Positions 36,763 through 45,405 of a stretch of DNA of 64,000 bases are shown piece after piece; within the stretch, counting starts at the first letter, position 1; every line of letters starts with the position of its first letter. Where the stretch lies: positions 1 through 64,000 of the forward strand of contig CAYTOK010000009.1 of NCBI GenBank assembly GCA_964439595.1, given 5' to 3'. The stretch comes from CAIJXB01 sp964439595 (GTDB taxonomy: Bacteria > Chlamydiota > Chlamydiia > Chlamydiales > Rhabdochlamydiaceae). Made by a program: the position numbers and the translations under genes. Under the pieces are notes generated by a model that was not told the origin of the DNA, ran no database searches, and worked only from the letters and a program-made list of their open reading frames with translations.

Positions 36763-36825
36763 CTATCACCTGCCTCTATCACAAAGATATAAAAATAAAT
36801 TCCAACTTACACCTTCCAAATATTC

Positions 36826-36854
36826 TTGTTCAATAACAAAGAACATGCTACCAT
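36826..36854 (+). promoter_or_regulatory. Putative promoter of rpmB
   Basis: TTGTTC and TACCAT separated by 17 bp, 32 bp before the rpmB start codon. The match is moderate. Confidence 0.4.
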
Positions 36855-36885
36855 CTTGATAGCTTACAGAATTGGAGTTCAAGTC

Positions 36886-37161
36886 ATGGGTAGAAAATGT
36901 CAAATTACAGGGAGAGTGCCTAGCACAGGCAATCATTACTCCCTACGCGGTATTGCGAAAAAGAAAAAAGGCGTCGGCCTAAAAGTCACAGGAATAACCA
37001 GTCGCAGATTCTTGCCAAATCTTAAAAAAAAGCGATTTTGGTTTGCTGAAGAAAACAGATTTATCACTTTAAAGCTCTCAATGGCTGCCATGAGAACGAT
37101 CGACAAATTAGGGCTTTCCGCCATAGTTCGTCAACTCAGAGCCTCCGGACAAACCGTATAA
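36886..37161 (+). CDS. rpmB: 50S ribosomal protein L28
   Basis: The 91-residue protein begins MGRKCQITGRVPSTGNHYS and contains RRFLPNLKKKRFW, the conserved core of L28, and ends in the LGLSAIVRQLRASG region. I set the start at 36886, since the family begins with a Met just before the RKC motif, and not at the upstream ATG at 36826. The length is normal for bacterial L28 of the chlamydial type, which carries a longer C-terminus than E. coli L28 (78 residues). It is followed after 21 bp by a PLD-like gene. Confidence 0.96.
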   Translation: MGRKCQITGRVPSTGNHYSLRGIAKKKKGVGLKVTGITSRRFLPNLKKKRFWFAEENRFITLKLSMAAMRTIDKLGLSAIVRQLRASGQTV

Positions 37162-37182
37162 ATCCCCAACCCCTCCTTAGTT

Positions 37183-38181
37183 ATGCTGTCGCGTAAGTAT
37201 TTTGCGTATATAAGCAAAACACTTTTACTAGGAGGGGTTTTATTTTTCTTCCTCTTCCTTTCCTATAGAATTCAAAACCCTCAACTACCTACAAAAAGTT
37301 TCCCTATACAGCTTTATTCTAATCAAACTGGCGATGATTTAAAAAAAGTTTTTCTTGGAGCCATCCAAAAAGCAAAAAAATCTCTTTTTTTACAAATATA
37401 TGGATTTACAGATGAAACCCTCATCAAAAAAGTAACAGAAGCCTCAAAAAAAGGCATCGATATACAAGTTTTTTACGACCCATCAGGCTCTTCTTCTTTA
37501 AAAAAGAAAATTCCAGAAGCCACTGCTCTTATAGGCAGAGGGCTTATGCATAAAAAAATACTCGTTTTAGACAGAAAAAAGGTTTTTATAGGAACTGCCA
37601 ATTTCACCCCCACCTCTCTTTGCATGCACGATAATGTGGTAATAGGGCTCTATAGCAAAGAAATCGCCCATTTCCTAGAAGACTCCCTAGAAAACAAACT
37701 GTTTTTTGTAGTAGGCAAGCAAAATGGAGAGCTGTGGCTTTTACCCGATTTTCAAAACCAGTGCTTAACATCGCTACTCCAAAAAATTAGAAATGCTAAA
37801 CATTCCATACAAGTAGCTCTTTTTACTTTTACTCATCCCAAAATCATTGAGGCGCTTATAGAAGCCCAAAGTAAAGGAGTTTTAGTAGAAGTTGCTCTAG
37901 ATTTTTACTCAGCAAAGGGTGCCAGTCAAAAAGCTGTAGAGGCGCTAAATAAAGCAAATATCCCTCTTTTTATCAGCCAAGGAGGCAAACTACTACACCA
38001 TAAATGGGGTATAATTGATGGCAAGACCCTGCTTTTAGGTTCTGCTAACTGGACTAAATCTGCTTTTGAAAAAAACGAAGACTGCCTTCTTGTTTTAAAC
38101 AACCTAAGCCAAAAGCAACTTAAATATTTCTCAAAAATCTGGAAAGATATAAAATCAAACTGTAACAACAAAGAGAGCTAA
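37183..38181 (+). CDS. Phospholipase D-like protein with two HKD motifs
   Basis: A 332-residue protein with an N-terminal membrane anchor (TLLLGGVLFFFLFLSY) and two complete HxKx4D motifs: H123/K125/D130 in HKKILVLD, followed by GTANFT, and H272/K274/D279 in HHKWGIID, followed by GSANWT. Two motifs in one chain are needed for a PLD active site, so the enzyme looks intact. It could be a phospholipase, a cardiolipin-type enzyme or a nuclease; the short length (about 330) is close to the Nuc/endonuclease-like and chlamydial pz-PLD groups. Chlamydia also has a PLD-like gene close to rpmB. The substrate is not predictable. Confidence 0.85.
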   Translation: MLSRKYFAYISKTLLLGGVLFFFLFLSYRIQNPQLPTKSFPIQLYSNQTGDDLKKVFLGAIQKAKKSLFLQIYGFTDETLIKKVTEASKKGIDIQVFYDPSGSSSLKKKIPEATALIGRGLMHKKILVLDRKKVFIGTANFTPTSLCMHDNVVIGLYSKEIAHFLEDSLENKLFFVVGKQNGELWLLPDFQNQCLTSLLQKIRNAKHSIQVALFTFTHPKIIEALIEAQSKGVLVEVALDFYSAKGASQKAVEALNKANIPLFISQGGKLLHHKWGIIDGKTLLLGSANWTKSAFEKNEDCLLVLNNLSQKQLKYFSKIWKDIKSNCNNKES

Positions 38182-38187
38182 TTTATT

Positions 38188-38793
38188 ATGGGTGCAACTA
38201 TTTTTTCTATAGCATTTGCTTTATTCCTTCTTATGGACCCCCTTGGAAATGTCTCTCTTTTCGTCTCTTTGTTAAAAAATTTTCCAGCAAAAAAACAAAA
38301 AAAAATTATCTTTAGAGAACTCCTATTCGCCCTTGCCATCATTATTTTATTTTATTTTGCAGGAGACTACCTTCTGGATTTAATACAAGTCCAACAATAT
38401 ACCATTTTAATTTCCGGAGGAGTCATCCTCTTTCTTATTGCGCTAAGAATGATTTTCCCTGAAGTCTTGGCTGTAAAACAAGAAGAAGTCCCTCTAGAAG
38501 AACCCTTTATTGTGCCTCTTGCCATTCCCCTTGTTGCAGGACCGGCAGTCCTCGCAGCTGTAATGCTCTACTCACAGCAAAACAAACCGGTTTGGACTGT
38601 TCTTACTGCTATTTTTATTGCCTGGATAGCTACAACAGTCATTTTATTAGCTTCCAATCTACTAAAAAATATTTTCAAAGAAAAAGGCCTCATTGCGCTG
38701 GAAAGACTGACAGGACTTCTTTTAACCCTCATTGCAATACAAATGTTTTTACAGGGGATCTCTCTTTACCTTTTGGAACATAACTCCCTGTGA
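38188..38793 (+). CDS. MarC-family integral membrane protein
   Basis: A 201-residue protein of six hydrophobic helices with the MarC marks LFLLMDPLGNVSLFVSLL near the start and PLAIPLVAGPAVLAAVML in the middle. The family was named for the mar locus but its function is not known; it is not a proven drug transporter. It overlaps truA by 4 bp. In Chlamydia a MarC gene also stands next to map, and here truA is inserted between them. Confidence 0.9.
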   Translation: MGATIFSIAFALFLLMDPLGNVSLFVSLLKNFPAKKQKKIIFRELLFALAIIILFYFAGDYLLDLIQVQQYTILISGGVILFLIALRMIFPEVLAVKQEEVPLEEPFIVPLAIPLVAGPAVLAAVMLYSQQNKPVWTVLTAIFIAWIATTVILLASNLLKNIFKEKGLIALERLTGLLLTLIAIQMFLQGISLYLLEHNSL

Positions 38794-39593
38794 AAAACAT
38801 TAAATTACTTATAGCTTACGATGGGACCTCTTTTTTAGGATGGCAAAAAACACCCTTAGGACCCACCATTGAAGAGTCTTTAGAAATTGTTTTAGAAAAG
38901 ATTTTTCAAGAAAAAATCATCCTACAAGCAGCGAGTAGAACCGATGCCGGCGTCCACGCTGAAGGACAAGTTGTTAATTTCTTTACTAAAAAAAGCAATC
39001 TAGACTTAGCTAAATGCAAAAAGAGCATCAATGCTCTTCTTGCACCCTCCATTGTTGTTTTAAAGTTAGAAGAAGCCTGTCAGGACTTCCACCCGACCCT
39101 AGACAACCACGGTAAAAAGTACCAATATTTTGTTTGCAATACAGCACATCAACTTCCTAAACATCGATTTTTTTCTTGGCACGTCCCCTCTCCTATTAAC
39201 CTTACTAAAATGCGCATAGCTGCTAAAGAACTTTTAGGAGAGCACGATTTTTCCGCCTTTTGCAATGAACTGTCTTCTTCTAATAAAAATCCCCAGTGTA
39301 CATTACATTCCATCCATATAGAAGAAAAACAGGGACAGTTAATTTTCACAGTAATAGGAGATCGTTTTTTATTTCGTATGATGCGTAATCTTGTAGGAAC
39401 ACTTGTCTATATAGGGCTTGGCAAAATCTCCCCCCAAGATCTGACTCAAATTCTTGAAAGCAAAAAAAGAGCCAATGCAGGAGTTACAGCACCGGCTCAT
39501 GGACTCTATCTCATAGAAGTGTTTTATAAAAAGAGCGAAAAAGCTATACTGCCCATTTCAAATATTCTAGAAAGAGAGAGCGTCTTATGTTAA
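38790..39593 (+). CDS. truA: tRNA pseudouridine synthase A
   Basis: The enzyme makes pseudouridine at positions 38-40 of the tRNA anticodon arm. The 267 residues match the usual length. The catalytic aspartate is D52 in SRTDAGVHAEGQV, and the later FRMMRNLVGTLVYIG segment is the second family motif. The start is GTG, overlapping the end of the MarC gene by 4 bp, so the two are translated together. The following map gene starts inside the last 7 bp of truA. Confidence 0.95.
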   Translation: MKNIKLLIAYDGTSFLGWQKTPLGPTIEESLEIVLEKIFQEKIILQAASRTDAGVHAEGQVVNFFTKKSNLDLAKCKKSINALLAPSIVVLKLEEACQDFHPTLDNHGKKYQYFVCNTAHQLPKHRFFSWHVPSPINLTKMRIAAKELLGEHDFSAFCNELSSSNKNPQCTLHSIHIEEKQGQLIFTVIGDRFLFRMMRNLVGTLVYIGLGKISPQDLTQILESKKRANAGVTAPAHGLYLIEVFYKKSEKAILPISNILERESVLC

Positions 39594-40468
39594 GTAGAAA
39601 TGACACCTGTTGGTGTGGCAGCGGCAAAAAATGGAAAAAATGCCACTTTCCGGAAGTACCTCATTCTTCTAAAGAACTTCAAACAATGCAATATGCAAAA
39701 GCCTACGGCATTTTGCTTAAAAATGAAACGCAGATTGAAGGAATCAGAAAAGCCGGACATCTAGCCGCATATATTCTTACTGAAACTGCTAAAAAAGCGC
39801 AACTAGGCGTCACAACAAATGAACTTAACGACTTTGCTGTATCCCTACACAAGGAAGCTGGAGCTATTGCTGCGCCCCTTGGTTATGGGCACTACCCCTT
39901 TCCTAAAAGCATATGTACTTCCCTTAATGAAGTAATTTGTCACGGCATACCTGATAATAGACCGCTTGAGGAAGGAGACATTTTAAATATCGACGTAACG
40001 TGCATACTCAATGGTTACTACGGAGACTGTAGTCGGATGGTAACAGTTGGCAAAATTAGCGAAGAAAAGCAAAGAGTTATTGACGTATCCTACGAATGCC
40101 TTATGAAATCCATGGCTATTTTAAAACCGGGAATCCCCCTTAATGCTATAGGAAAAGTAATAGAAGACTACGCAACAGAAAAAAAATGTTCCGTAGTCAA
40201 TCAATTTGTTGCTCACGGAGTAGGGGTCGATTTTCACGAAGAGCCTCAAATTCCTCACCACTATAATTCCGTAGCAATTCCTTTAGCTGAAGGAATGACT
40301 TTTACCATAGAGCCGATGATTAATGCCGGGGTAAGACTTGGTAAAATTGACCCTAAAGATCACTGGACAGCAAGAACCTTAGATGGAAAACCAAGTGCGC
40401 AATGGGAGCATACACTTCTCATCACAGCTTCCGGTTATGAGATTTTAACTCCTTGGAGTCGGTTTTAA
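39587..40468 (+). CDS. map: Methionine aminopeptidase with SEC-C zinc motif
   Basis: The 293-residue type I enzyme removes the initiator methionine from new proteins. An N-terminal SEC-C zinc motif (CWCGSGKKWKKCH, C8, C10, C19, H20) precedes the catalytic domain, as in chlamydial map. The metal ligands are seen as the aspartates in NIDVT and GDCSRM, the histidine in AHGVGVDFHEEP, and the glutamates in FTIEPMI and QWEHTLL. The HGIP substrate histidine is also present. It overlaps truA by 7 bp. This is the last gene of the rpmB-to-map block. Confidence 0.97.
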   Translation: MLSRNDTCWCGSGKKWKKCHFPEVPHSSKELQTMQYAKAYGILLKNETQIEGIRKAGHLAAYILTETAKKAQLGVTTNELNDFAVSLHKEAGAIAAPLGYGHYPFPKSICTSLNEVICHGIPDNRPLEEGDILNIDVTCILNGYYGDCSRMVTVGKISEEKQRVIDVSYECLMKSMAILKPGIPLNAIGKVIEDYATEKKCSVVNQFVAHGVGVDFHEEPQIPHHYNSVAIPLAEGMTFTIEPMINAGVRLGKIDPKDHWTARTLDGKPSAQWEHTLLITASGYEILTPWSRF

Positions 40469-40723
40469 TACAAAAATACTGGGATCACCTATGTCTATAA
40501 ATGAGTCTCGTATTAGAGGTAAAAAAAGAAGCAGTCACGCAAAAAAATAGATTTGCATTAGAAAATTAGATCCCATTAGCGGGTGGTTTGTTCCTTATAA
40601 ATGCTAAAACACGGAATTTTCTTTTAGCAGTACTTACATATCTTACTCTGGAACCCCGCCCTTCAGATACAAAGCGAAGAAACCATTCGCATAACGCGGG
40701 AAAAAAGATTTGAAACATATTGA

Positions 40724-41195
40724 CGAGTTCAGTTTTTATTCTTCCTTTTTAAAGATGCCCTAAGGCTAGAAGCTTTATATGCGCTCTTGGATGAAGCTCT
40801 CGTTTGGCTAGTTGAAAAAAAATATTTTTTTGAGACTAGAGAATTCCTTTTGTTGTGTATTCATCCAAAAGTAAGAAAGTCTACGTTAATTGAACGCTAT
40901 AGAGTGCAAGAAATTTTACAAGAAAGGTCTCATTAATAAATCATAAAATATCCAGGAAAGTACGGCTATATCTTTACAGAGCTAATAAAAAGGCAACGAG
41001 AAATTTTAAATAATCTCAACATACTACTCCCAGTTAAGACTTAGTTATAAAATGCACGAAAATTTAGGATGGCTATCACAAGAGATAGGCAATCCTTTTA
41101 CCAGCCGAGATTTTGCTAAAACTCGAAAATTGGTCTTTAAGCTATATTTCAACAGCTACTCCACTATAGACACAGTAATTTGCACATCAGGGTAG
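40724..41195 (+). pseudogene. Decayed genes in a ~975-bp gap
   Basis: From 40469 to 41444 no intact gene is found, but the DNA still looks like worn coding sequence. One frame (40724-41044) reads coding-like residues (FETREFLLLCIHPKVRKST) up to a stop at 40934, then continues in the same frame with PGKYGYIFTELIKRQREIL to a stop at 41042. A second frame at 41052-41195 reads MHENLGWLSQEIGNPFTSRD. I do not recognise the family. The parts may come from one gene broken by stops and a frameshift. Confidence 0.35.
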
Positions 41196-41378
41196 CTATC
41201 ATAAAAATCCAGTAGCTAACTATATTTGTTACTTTTTCACCAGAAGAGATATTATATAAATTATTTTATTCTCAAACGCAACGATCTCATTAATATTTTA
41301 ATTACTAAATCAAAAATAATTTAATTCGCATTACCCCATAAAGCTTTTGCAATATTTTGGTAAAAAAAATTTTATTCA

Positions 41379-41408
41379 TTGATTTAAAATCCTTAAATTC
41401 TTTACCAT
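41379..41408 (+). promoter_or_regulatory. Putative promoter of the Ala-rich membrane protein gene
   Basis: TTGATT and TACCAT separated by 18 bp, 36 bp before the start codon, in AT-rich DNA. The spacing is slightly long. Confidence 0.35.
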
Positions 41409-41444
41409 TAATTTACATTAATTTTAAAAAACCAAGGAGGTTCT

Positions 41445-42227
41445 ATGTCAGGCATCTTATCTAGTCTACAAAACGCAGGAAACACTGCTTTAAATAACAC
41501 AGCTTATTATACATTAACAACAATTAACGGTTTAGGCATAAAAGGTTTCGCTTCCGATTACAAAACAGTCCAAGAAGCACCTGCTGCCCACAAGGCCTTA
41601 TTTATTGGAGGAGCTATCCTTGCGGTTATTGGGGCTACTGCTCTCACAGGCGCTGCTATAGCTGGAACAGGTTTAGCTTTAGGCTACGCAGCTCCTCTTA
41701 CAGGAAGCGCAACATTTGTCACTTTTGCAGCAAAGACTACTGCATTTGGAAAAGCTACAGCAGTTTTTCCTTATACAGCTGCTAAAGCTTCATATCTTTT
41801 TGTAGCACCAAAAGTGGCTAGTACTGCTACCTGGACTTTTGCTAACGTAATTTCTCCTGCTGCTACGGGCACCAAATACTATTTAGGTGAAGCCGCAGTT
41901 AAAATCAGTTACGGTTTCAATACATGGGTTATTCCTGGAGCAAGTAAAACTCTAGATTTTACAGTTGCTGCTTTTAAAGCACCTGTACCAGCTGGATCTT
42001 TGGTTCCAACATTTGGATTTGGTGCTGTAGCAGGGTACTTCTACGGACGTCCTGCAACTCCTGCAGCTCCTGCAGCTTCTAAGGAAGCTCCTGCAGCTCC
42101 TGAGAAAGCTCTCGAGGCGTCTTCTGAAGCTGAAATCCATGCTGCTTCTAAAATAGATAAGAATATTGCTTTAGCACCAGCATCTGGGGTTGAATTAGTA
42201 ATTGACGATGAGGCAGACGCGAAGTAG
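41445..42227 (+). CDS. Ala-rich membrane protein with PAP tail
   Basis: A 260-residue protein with an excellent AGGAGG ribosome site and its own strong terminator, which suggests high expression. The main part has several Ala/Gly-rich hydrophobic segments (ALFIGGAILAVIGATALTGA, 51-70, and others), separated by short polar turns; codon choice is less AT-rich than nearby. From about residue 206 there is an Ala/Pro/Glu repeat (TPAAPAASKEAPAAPEKA) and an acidic end. I do not recognise the family. It could be an outer-envelope or inclusion membrane protein. It stands alone between decayed DNA and convergent genes. Confidence 0.65.
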   Translation: MSGILSSLQNAGNTALNNTAYYTLTTINGLGIKGFASDYKTVQEAPAAHKALFIGGAILAVIGATALTGAAIAGTGLALGYAAPLTGSATFVTFAAKTTAFGKATAVFPYTAAKASYLFVAPKVASTATWTFANVISPAATGTKYYLGEAAVKISYGFNTWVIPGASKTLDFTVAAFKAPVPAGSLVPTFGFGAVAGYFYGRPATPAAPAASKEAPAAPEKALEASSEAEIHAASKIDKNIALAPASGVELVIDDEADAK

Positions 42228-42256
42228 ACGATACAAGTCATAAACTAAGAAAAAAC

Positions 42257-42292
42257 AAAAAAACTGACGGCATTAAACCCGTCAGTTTTTTT
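42257..42292 (+). terminator. Strong intrinsic terminator
   Basis: The stem is made of ACTGACGG and CCGTCAGT, extended by A-T pairs on both sides, with an 8-nt loop and seven T after the stem. It ends the Ala-rich membrane protein gene. The rest of the gap to 42539 holds nothing I can support. Confidence 0.92.
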
Positions 42293-42539
42293 ATCTCTAA
42301 AAAATCTCTTTTTTCAAATTTAAAATACACAATCTTGCAGTATGCTCAAAGATTTAGCTTAAAAGCTTTTTACAATACTTTTAAAAACATTTATTTGTCA
42401 TAAACATAGATAGAATAGGGACTACGTAATTTTAGTAAAAAGCGAAAAGAAAATCAGCTAAATGCTGTTTCTAGGATGATATAGAATTACAAGCCACGAA
42501 AGAGCTCTATTTTTACTTCTTATTAAAAATAAAACAGCT

Positions 42540-43214
42540 TTAATAAAATGGTTTTTCTCTAAGCCAGCGGGTTATAATCCATTTTTCTCCCTCTAGGACG
42601 GGAGCTCCTCCATGAAAACTCATCGGATCTACAATCCCTTTGGAATTCACATTGTAAAATAAAAGAGCTTTCCCTTTCTCAGGGACTATTTTCAAGCCCG
42701 TCTTGGGAAATATGGTCTCTCCTCCCTTTTTAGGAGTATTTAAATACACAATAAATGTAGCAACTCTTTGCCCCCCCCTATTATAATGCCCTAGTCCACC
42801 TAAAGTAGCTGGATCAAAATAATCATAATGAGGTTGATACTCAGCTCCTATCCCGTAGTATAGAATCTGCATGCTTTCTCCATTTTCCTCTGGAATTCGG
42901 GTTACTTTTGCAATCCTTCTATGAACTTTTTTCACTAAAAAGTCCGTTGATTCAGAAGATATAAACATCCCAAGACTTGAGCGGCGCTTATCGATTAGCT
43001 CACCTGAGCTATTCGAGTCTACTACAGTAGAGCGCTTTAAAAAAGGCCTTCCCATATCCACAAAATAGTCGCATTCTTCATCAGTTAAAAAGTGATCACA
43101 AACATAAACAAGAGGATAATTTGATACTCTTTCAAATTCCTCTTTCGCATAAATAGAAAAGCAAACCAAAAGGTTCGTCAAAAAGAAAACTTGCATTCGA
43201 AAACAAGAACTCAT
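42540..43214 (-). CDS. Exported prolyl 4-hydroxylase-like 2-oxoglutarate oxygenase
   Basis: A 224-residue protein of the Fe(II)/2-oxoglutarate dioxygenase family, prolyl 4-hydroxylase type. The iron ligands are H129 and D131 (PHYDYFDP) and H201 (SFHGG), and K211 (GEKWIITRW) binds 2-oxoglutarate. The first ~22 residues (MSSCFRMQVFFLTNLLVCFS) form a signal peptide, so the enzyme should be outside the cytosol. Such enzymes hydroxylate proline in collagen-like or other repeat proteins in eukaryotes and giant viruses. The start has GGGAGTAGGT upstream. The substrate is unknown; the PAP-rich tail protein next to it is a tempting but unproven candidate. Confidence 0.88.
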   Translation of the reverse strand: MSSCFRMQVFFLTNLLVCFSIYAKEEFERVSNYPLVYVCDHFLTDEECDYFVDMGRPFLKRSTVVDSNSSGELIDKRRSSLGMFISSESTDFLVKKVHRRIAKVTRIPEENGESMQILYYGIGAEYQPHYDYFDPATLGGLGHYNRGGQRVATFIVYLNTPKKGGETIFPKTGLKIVPEKGKALLFYNVNSKGIVDPMSFHGGAPVLEGEKWIITRWLREKPFY

Positions 43215-43515
43215 ACCTACTCCCTCGGTTATAATAAAGAAGCACTATACCAAAGTAATATAAAAAAAAATACAGCCCTGTTGAATCCTCCCCTCAACAA
43301 AGGAAGAAGGTTCCTAAGAGGTTTAGCTAAAAGCTATCGGTGAAGATGATTGCGTTTTATAAACTGTCCACTAAAAGTAGCAGTGTCAAAACTTGTGATA
43401 GAAAATAGAAGAGGCACACTAACTCCGCCTTCAAGGGTGAAGTTTGCGTGTGTCCGCAGAATCAAATCGATAATTGGAATCTAAAAGAGCATGTAGAACA
43501 TGTGGACATAGTCTT
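43215..43515. other. Intergenic gap with structured element
   Basis: A 301-bp gap between the start of the hydroxylase gene and the end of parC. At 43413-43455 GGCACAC and GTGTGTCC form a stem with one bulge, with further pairing inside. On the minus strand it is followed by a T-rich stretch, so it could end parC transcription. No coding sequence is supported. Confidence 0.35.
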
Positions 43516-45405
43516 TTAAATCTTAAAGTAAGCTTTTTTTACCTTTTCTTCTATAAGGCGGATTCCTTTAGTGTGAACACCCTTAACTGGAACCTCTTTA
43601 AAAGAGCAGTGTTTCTTCGCACTTTTTTCTTTAGATTTGCCGGCTGCATGAAATTCTAGGCAAGCATGATGCGCCGAAGAGATGTCTTGAAATTCCACAT
43701 CTTCTTCTAGATAACGATACATTTTATCTAAAATAAATTTATCGACAACAAAACGCTTGGCCCAAATTTGCCCCGTCTTCTTGTTTTTATAGGCTACATT
43801 TAAAACCGTTTTTTTATCAGCAACACCTACCCAGGCAACATTTTCAAAATATTGCTTCTCAGGAATATTTGTTACTTTGTATGTTCCATCCTTACAAAAT
43901 AATAATATCTTATCAAAGTTAGTACAAGAAAAGTGGCTAGGTCCTGAAATTTTTGTTCCAACAAATCCTGACTGTAGATCGAATCCTACTTTAATTTCTT
44001 TGGTCTCTATTGCTCTACGGTCTATCTCTTCAATAGCTTTAATACGAGTTTTGCGAGGGTAGTCTTTGCCAAACTTCTGAATTAACCCTCTAAGATACCC
44101 AATGGCATATTTTTTTACGTTTTTAAGGTTTTTCTCCACATCATGATGCATTTTTTCTAAAAGCGTGATCTCTTCCTTATTTTTACTAATATCAAATTGT
44201 GAGATACGCCTAATCGGTATCTGCAAAAGTCTTTCTCTATCTTCATGGGTAGGAATTCGGATAAGTTTTTTGTTATAAGGCTTCAATGAACTTTCAAGGG
44301 TATCATGAATTCCTTCTAAGGTCTTTACTGTTTCAATCTTCTTATAGAGTCGATTTTCAATAAAAATTCTCTCTAATGTTTTATAGAAAATCTTTTCTAA
44401 AAGTCTATCTCGCTCAATTTGAAGCTCTCTTTTAAGAAATTCTACTAATTTTGTCGCATTGTAGGCTAAGATCTCATGGATATCTGTTTCCCAAGGAGTT
44501 CCCTCTTTGATTACAATAATTTGTGATGTTAAAGAAACCTCACATTCTGTAAATCCATAAAGAGCATCTAAAATATCTTCAGCGTACTGACCGCGAGGCA
44601 ACTTAATCTCAATTTCCACGTCTTTTGTCGTATAATCACTGATCCCTTCGATTTTAATTTTACCCTTTTTAGCTGCCTCATCAATAGACCTTATAAGACT
44701 TTCTGTTGTTGTTCCATAGCAGATATCTCGAATAACTAACGTCTTAGGGTCTTTAATCTCAATTTTAGCTCGCAGCTTAACCTTACCCTGCCCTTTATTA
44801 TACTCGCTTTTATCCATAATTCCCCCTGTCGGGAAATCGGGAAAAAGCTTAAAGGTCTTCCCTTCAATACAAGCAATTTCTGCTTCTAGAAGCTCTGTAA
44901 AATTGTGAGGTAAAATCCGAGTAGCCATACCGACAGCAATGCCGTCAGCTCCTTGCATGAGAAGAAGTGGAATTTTTGCAGGAAGCGTTACCGGCTCAAA
45001 ATTCCGACCGTCATAGGAAGGTATCTTATCTGTAATGTCTGGATTAAATAGTGTTTCACGGGCAAGGGGTGACAGCCTAGTTTCAATATATCTAGCTGCA
45101 GCAGAGGGATCACCTGTATATATATTTCCAAAATTCCCCTGCCTGTCTAGTAGATAACCCTTATTTGCTAAATTAATAAGAGCCTCATAAATAGGGGCGT
45201 CTCCGTGAGGATGTAACTGCATAGTTTGCCCTACAATATTGGCAACTTTATGAAGCTTATCATCACTCTGTCTCCATAAAATCTCTAAAATACGTCTTTG
45301 AACAGGCTTTAAACCGTCTATTACATTAGGGATCGCTCGATCCAAAATGACATAGGAAGCATATTTAAGAAAGTGATCTTTCATTTGATATTTCAGATCA
45401 TCCAT
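43516..45405 (-). CDS. parC: Topoisomerase IV subunit A-like protein (second chlamydial GyrA)
   Basis: The 629-residue protein is the cutting subunit of a type IIA topoisomerase. The catalytic tyrosine is Y106 in SAAARYIETRLSP; HPHGDAPIYEAL (65-76) is the conserved region before it. At 629 residues it is shorter than GyrA of about 830, with a reduced C-terminal domain, as in the second gyrA of Chlamydia (CT660). This suggests decatenation rather than supercoiling. It starts 8 bp inside the end of parE, so the two subunits are co-translated. The last ~40 residues are Lys-rich. Confidence 0.93.
   Translation of the reverse strand: MDDLKYQMKDHFLKYASYVILDRAIPNVIDGLKPVQRRILEILWRQSDDKLHKVANIVGQTMQLHPHGDAPIYEALINLANKGYLLDRQGNFGNIYTGDPSAAARYIETRLSPLARETLFNPDITDKIPSYDGRNFEPVTLPAKIPLLLMQGADGIAVGMATRILPHNFTELLEAEIACIEGKTFKLFPDFPTGGIMDKSEYNKGQGKVKLRAKIEIKDPKTLVIRDICYGTTTESLIRSIDEAAKKGKIKIEGISDYTTKDVEIEIKLPRGQYAEDILDALYGFTECEVSLTSQIIVIKEGTPWETDIHEILAYNATKLVEFLKRELQIERDRLLEKIFYKTLERIFIENRLYKKIETVKTLEGIHDTLESSLKPYNKKLIRIPTHEDRERLLQIPIRRISQFDISKNKEEITLLEKMHHDVEKNLKNVKKYAIGYLRGLIQKFGKDYPRKTRIKAIEEIDRRAIETKEIKVGFDLQSGFVGTKISGPSHFSCTNFDKILLFCKDGTYKVTNIPEKQYFENVAWVGVADKKTVLNVAYKNKKTGQIWAKRFVVDKFILDKMYRYLEEDVEFQDISSAHHACLEFHAAGKSKEKSAKKHCSFKEVPVKGVHTKGIRLIEEKVKKAYFKI

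Noticed and set aside
36826..36885. Upstream ATG for rpmB
   Set aside because: It would add 20 residues before the conserved L28 start and lies in the promoter region.
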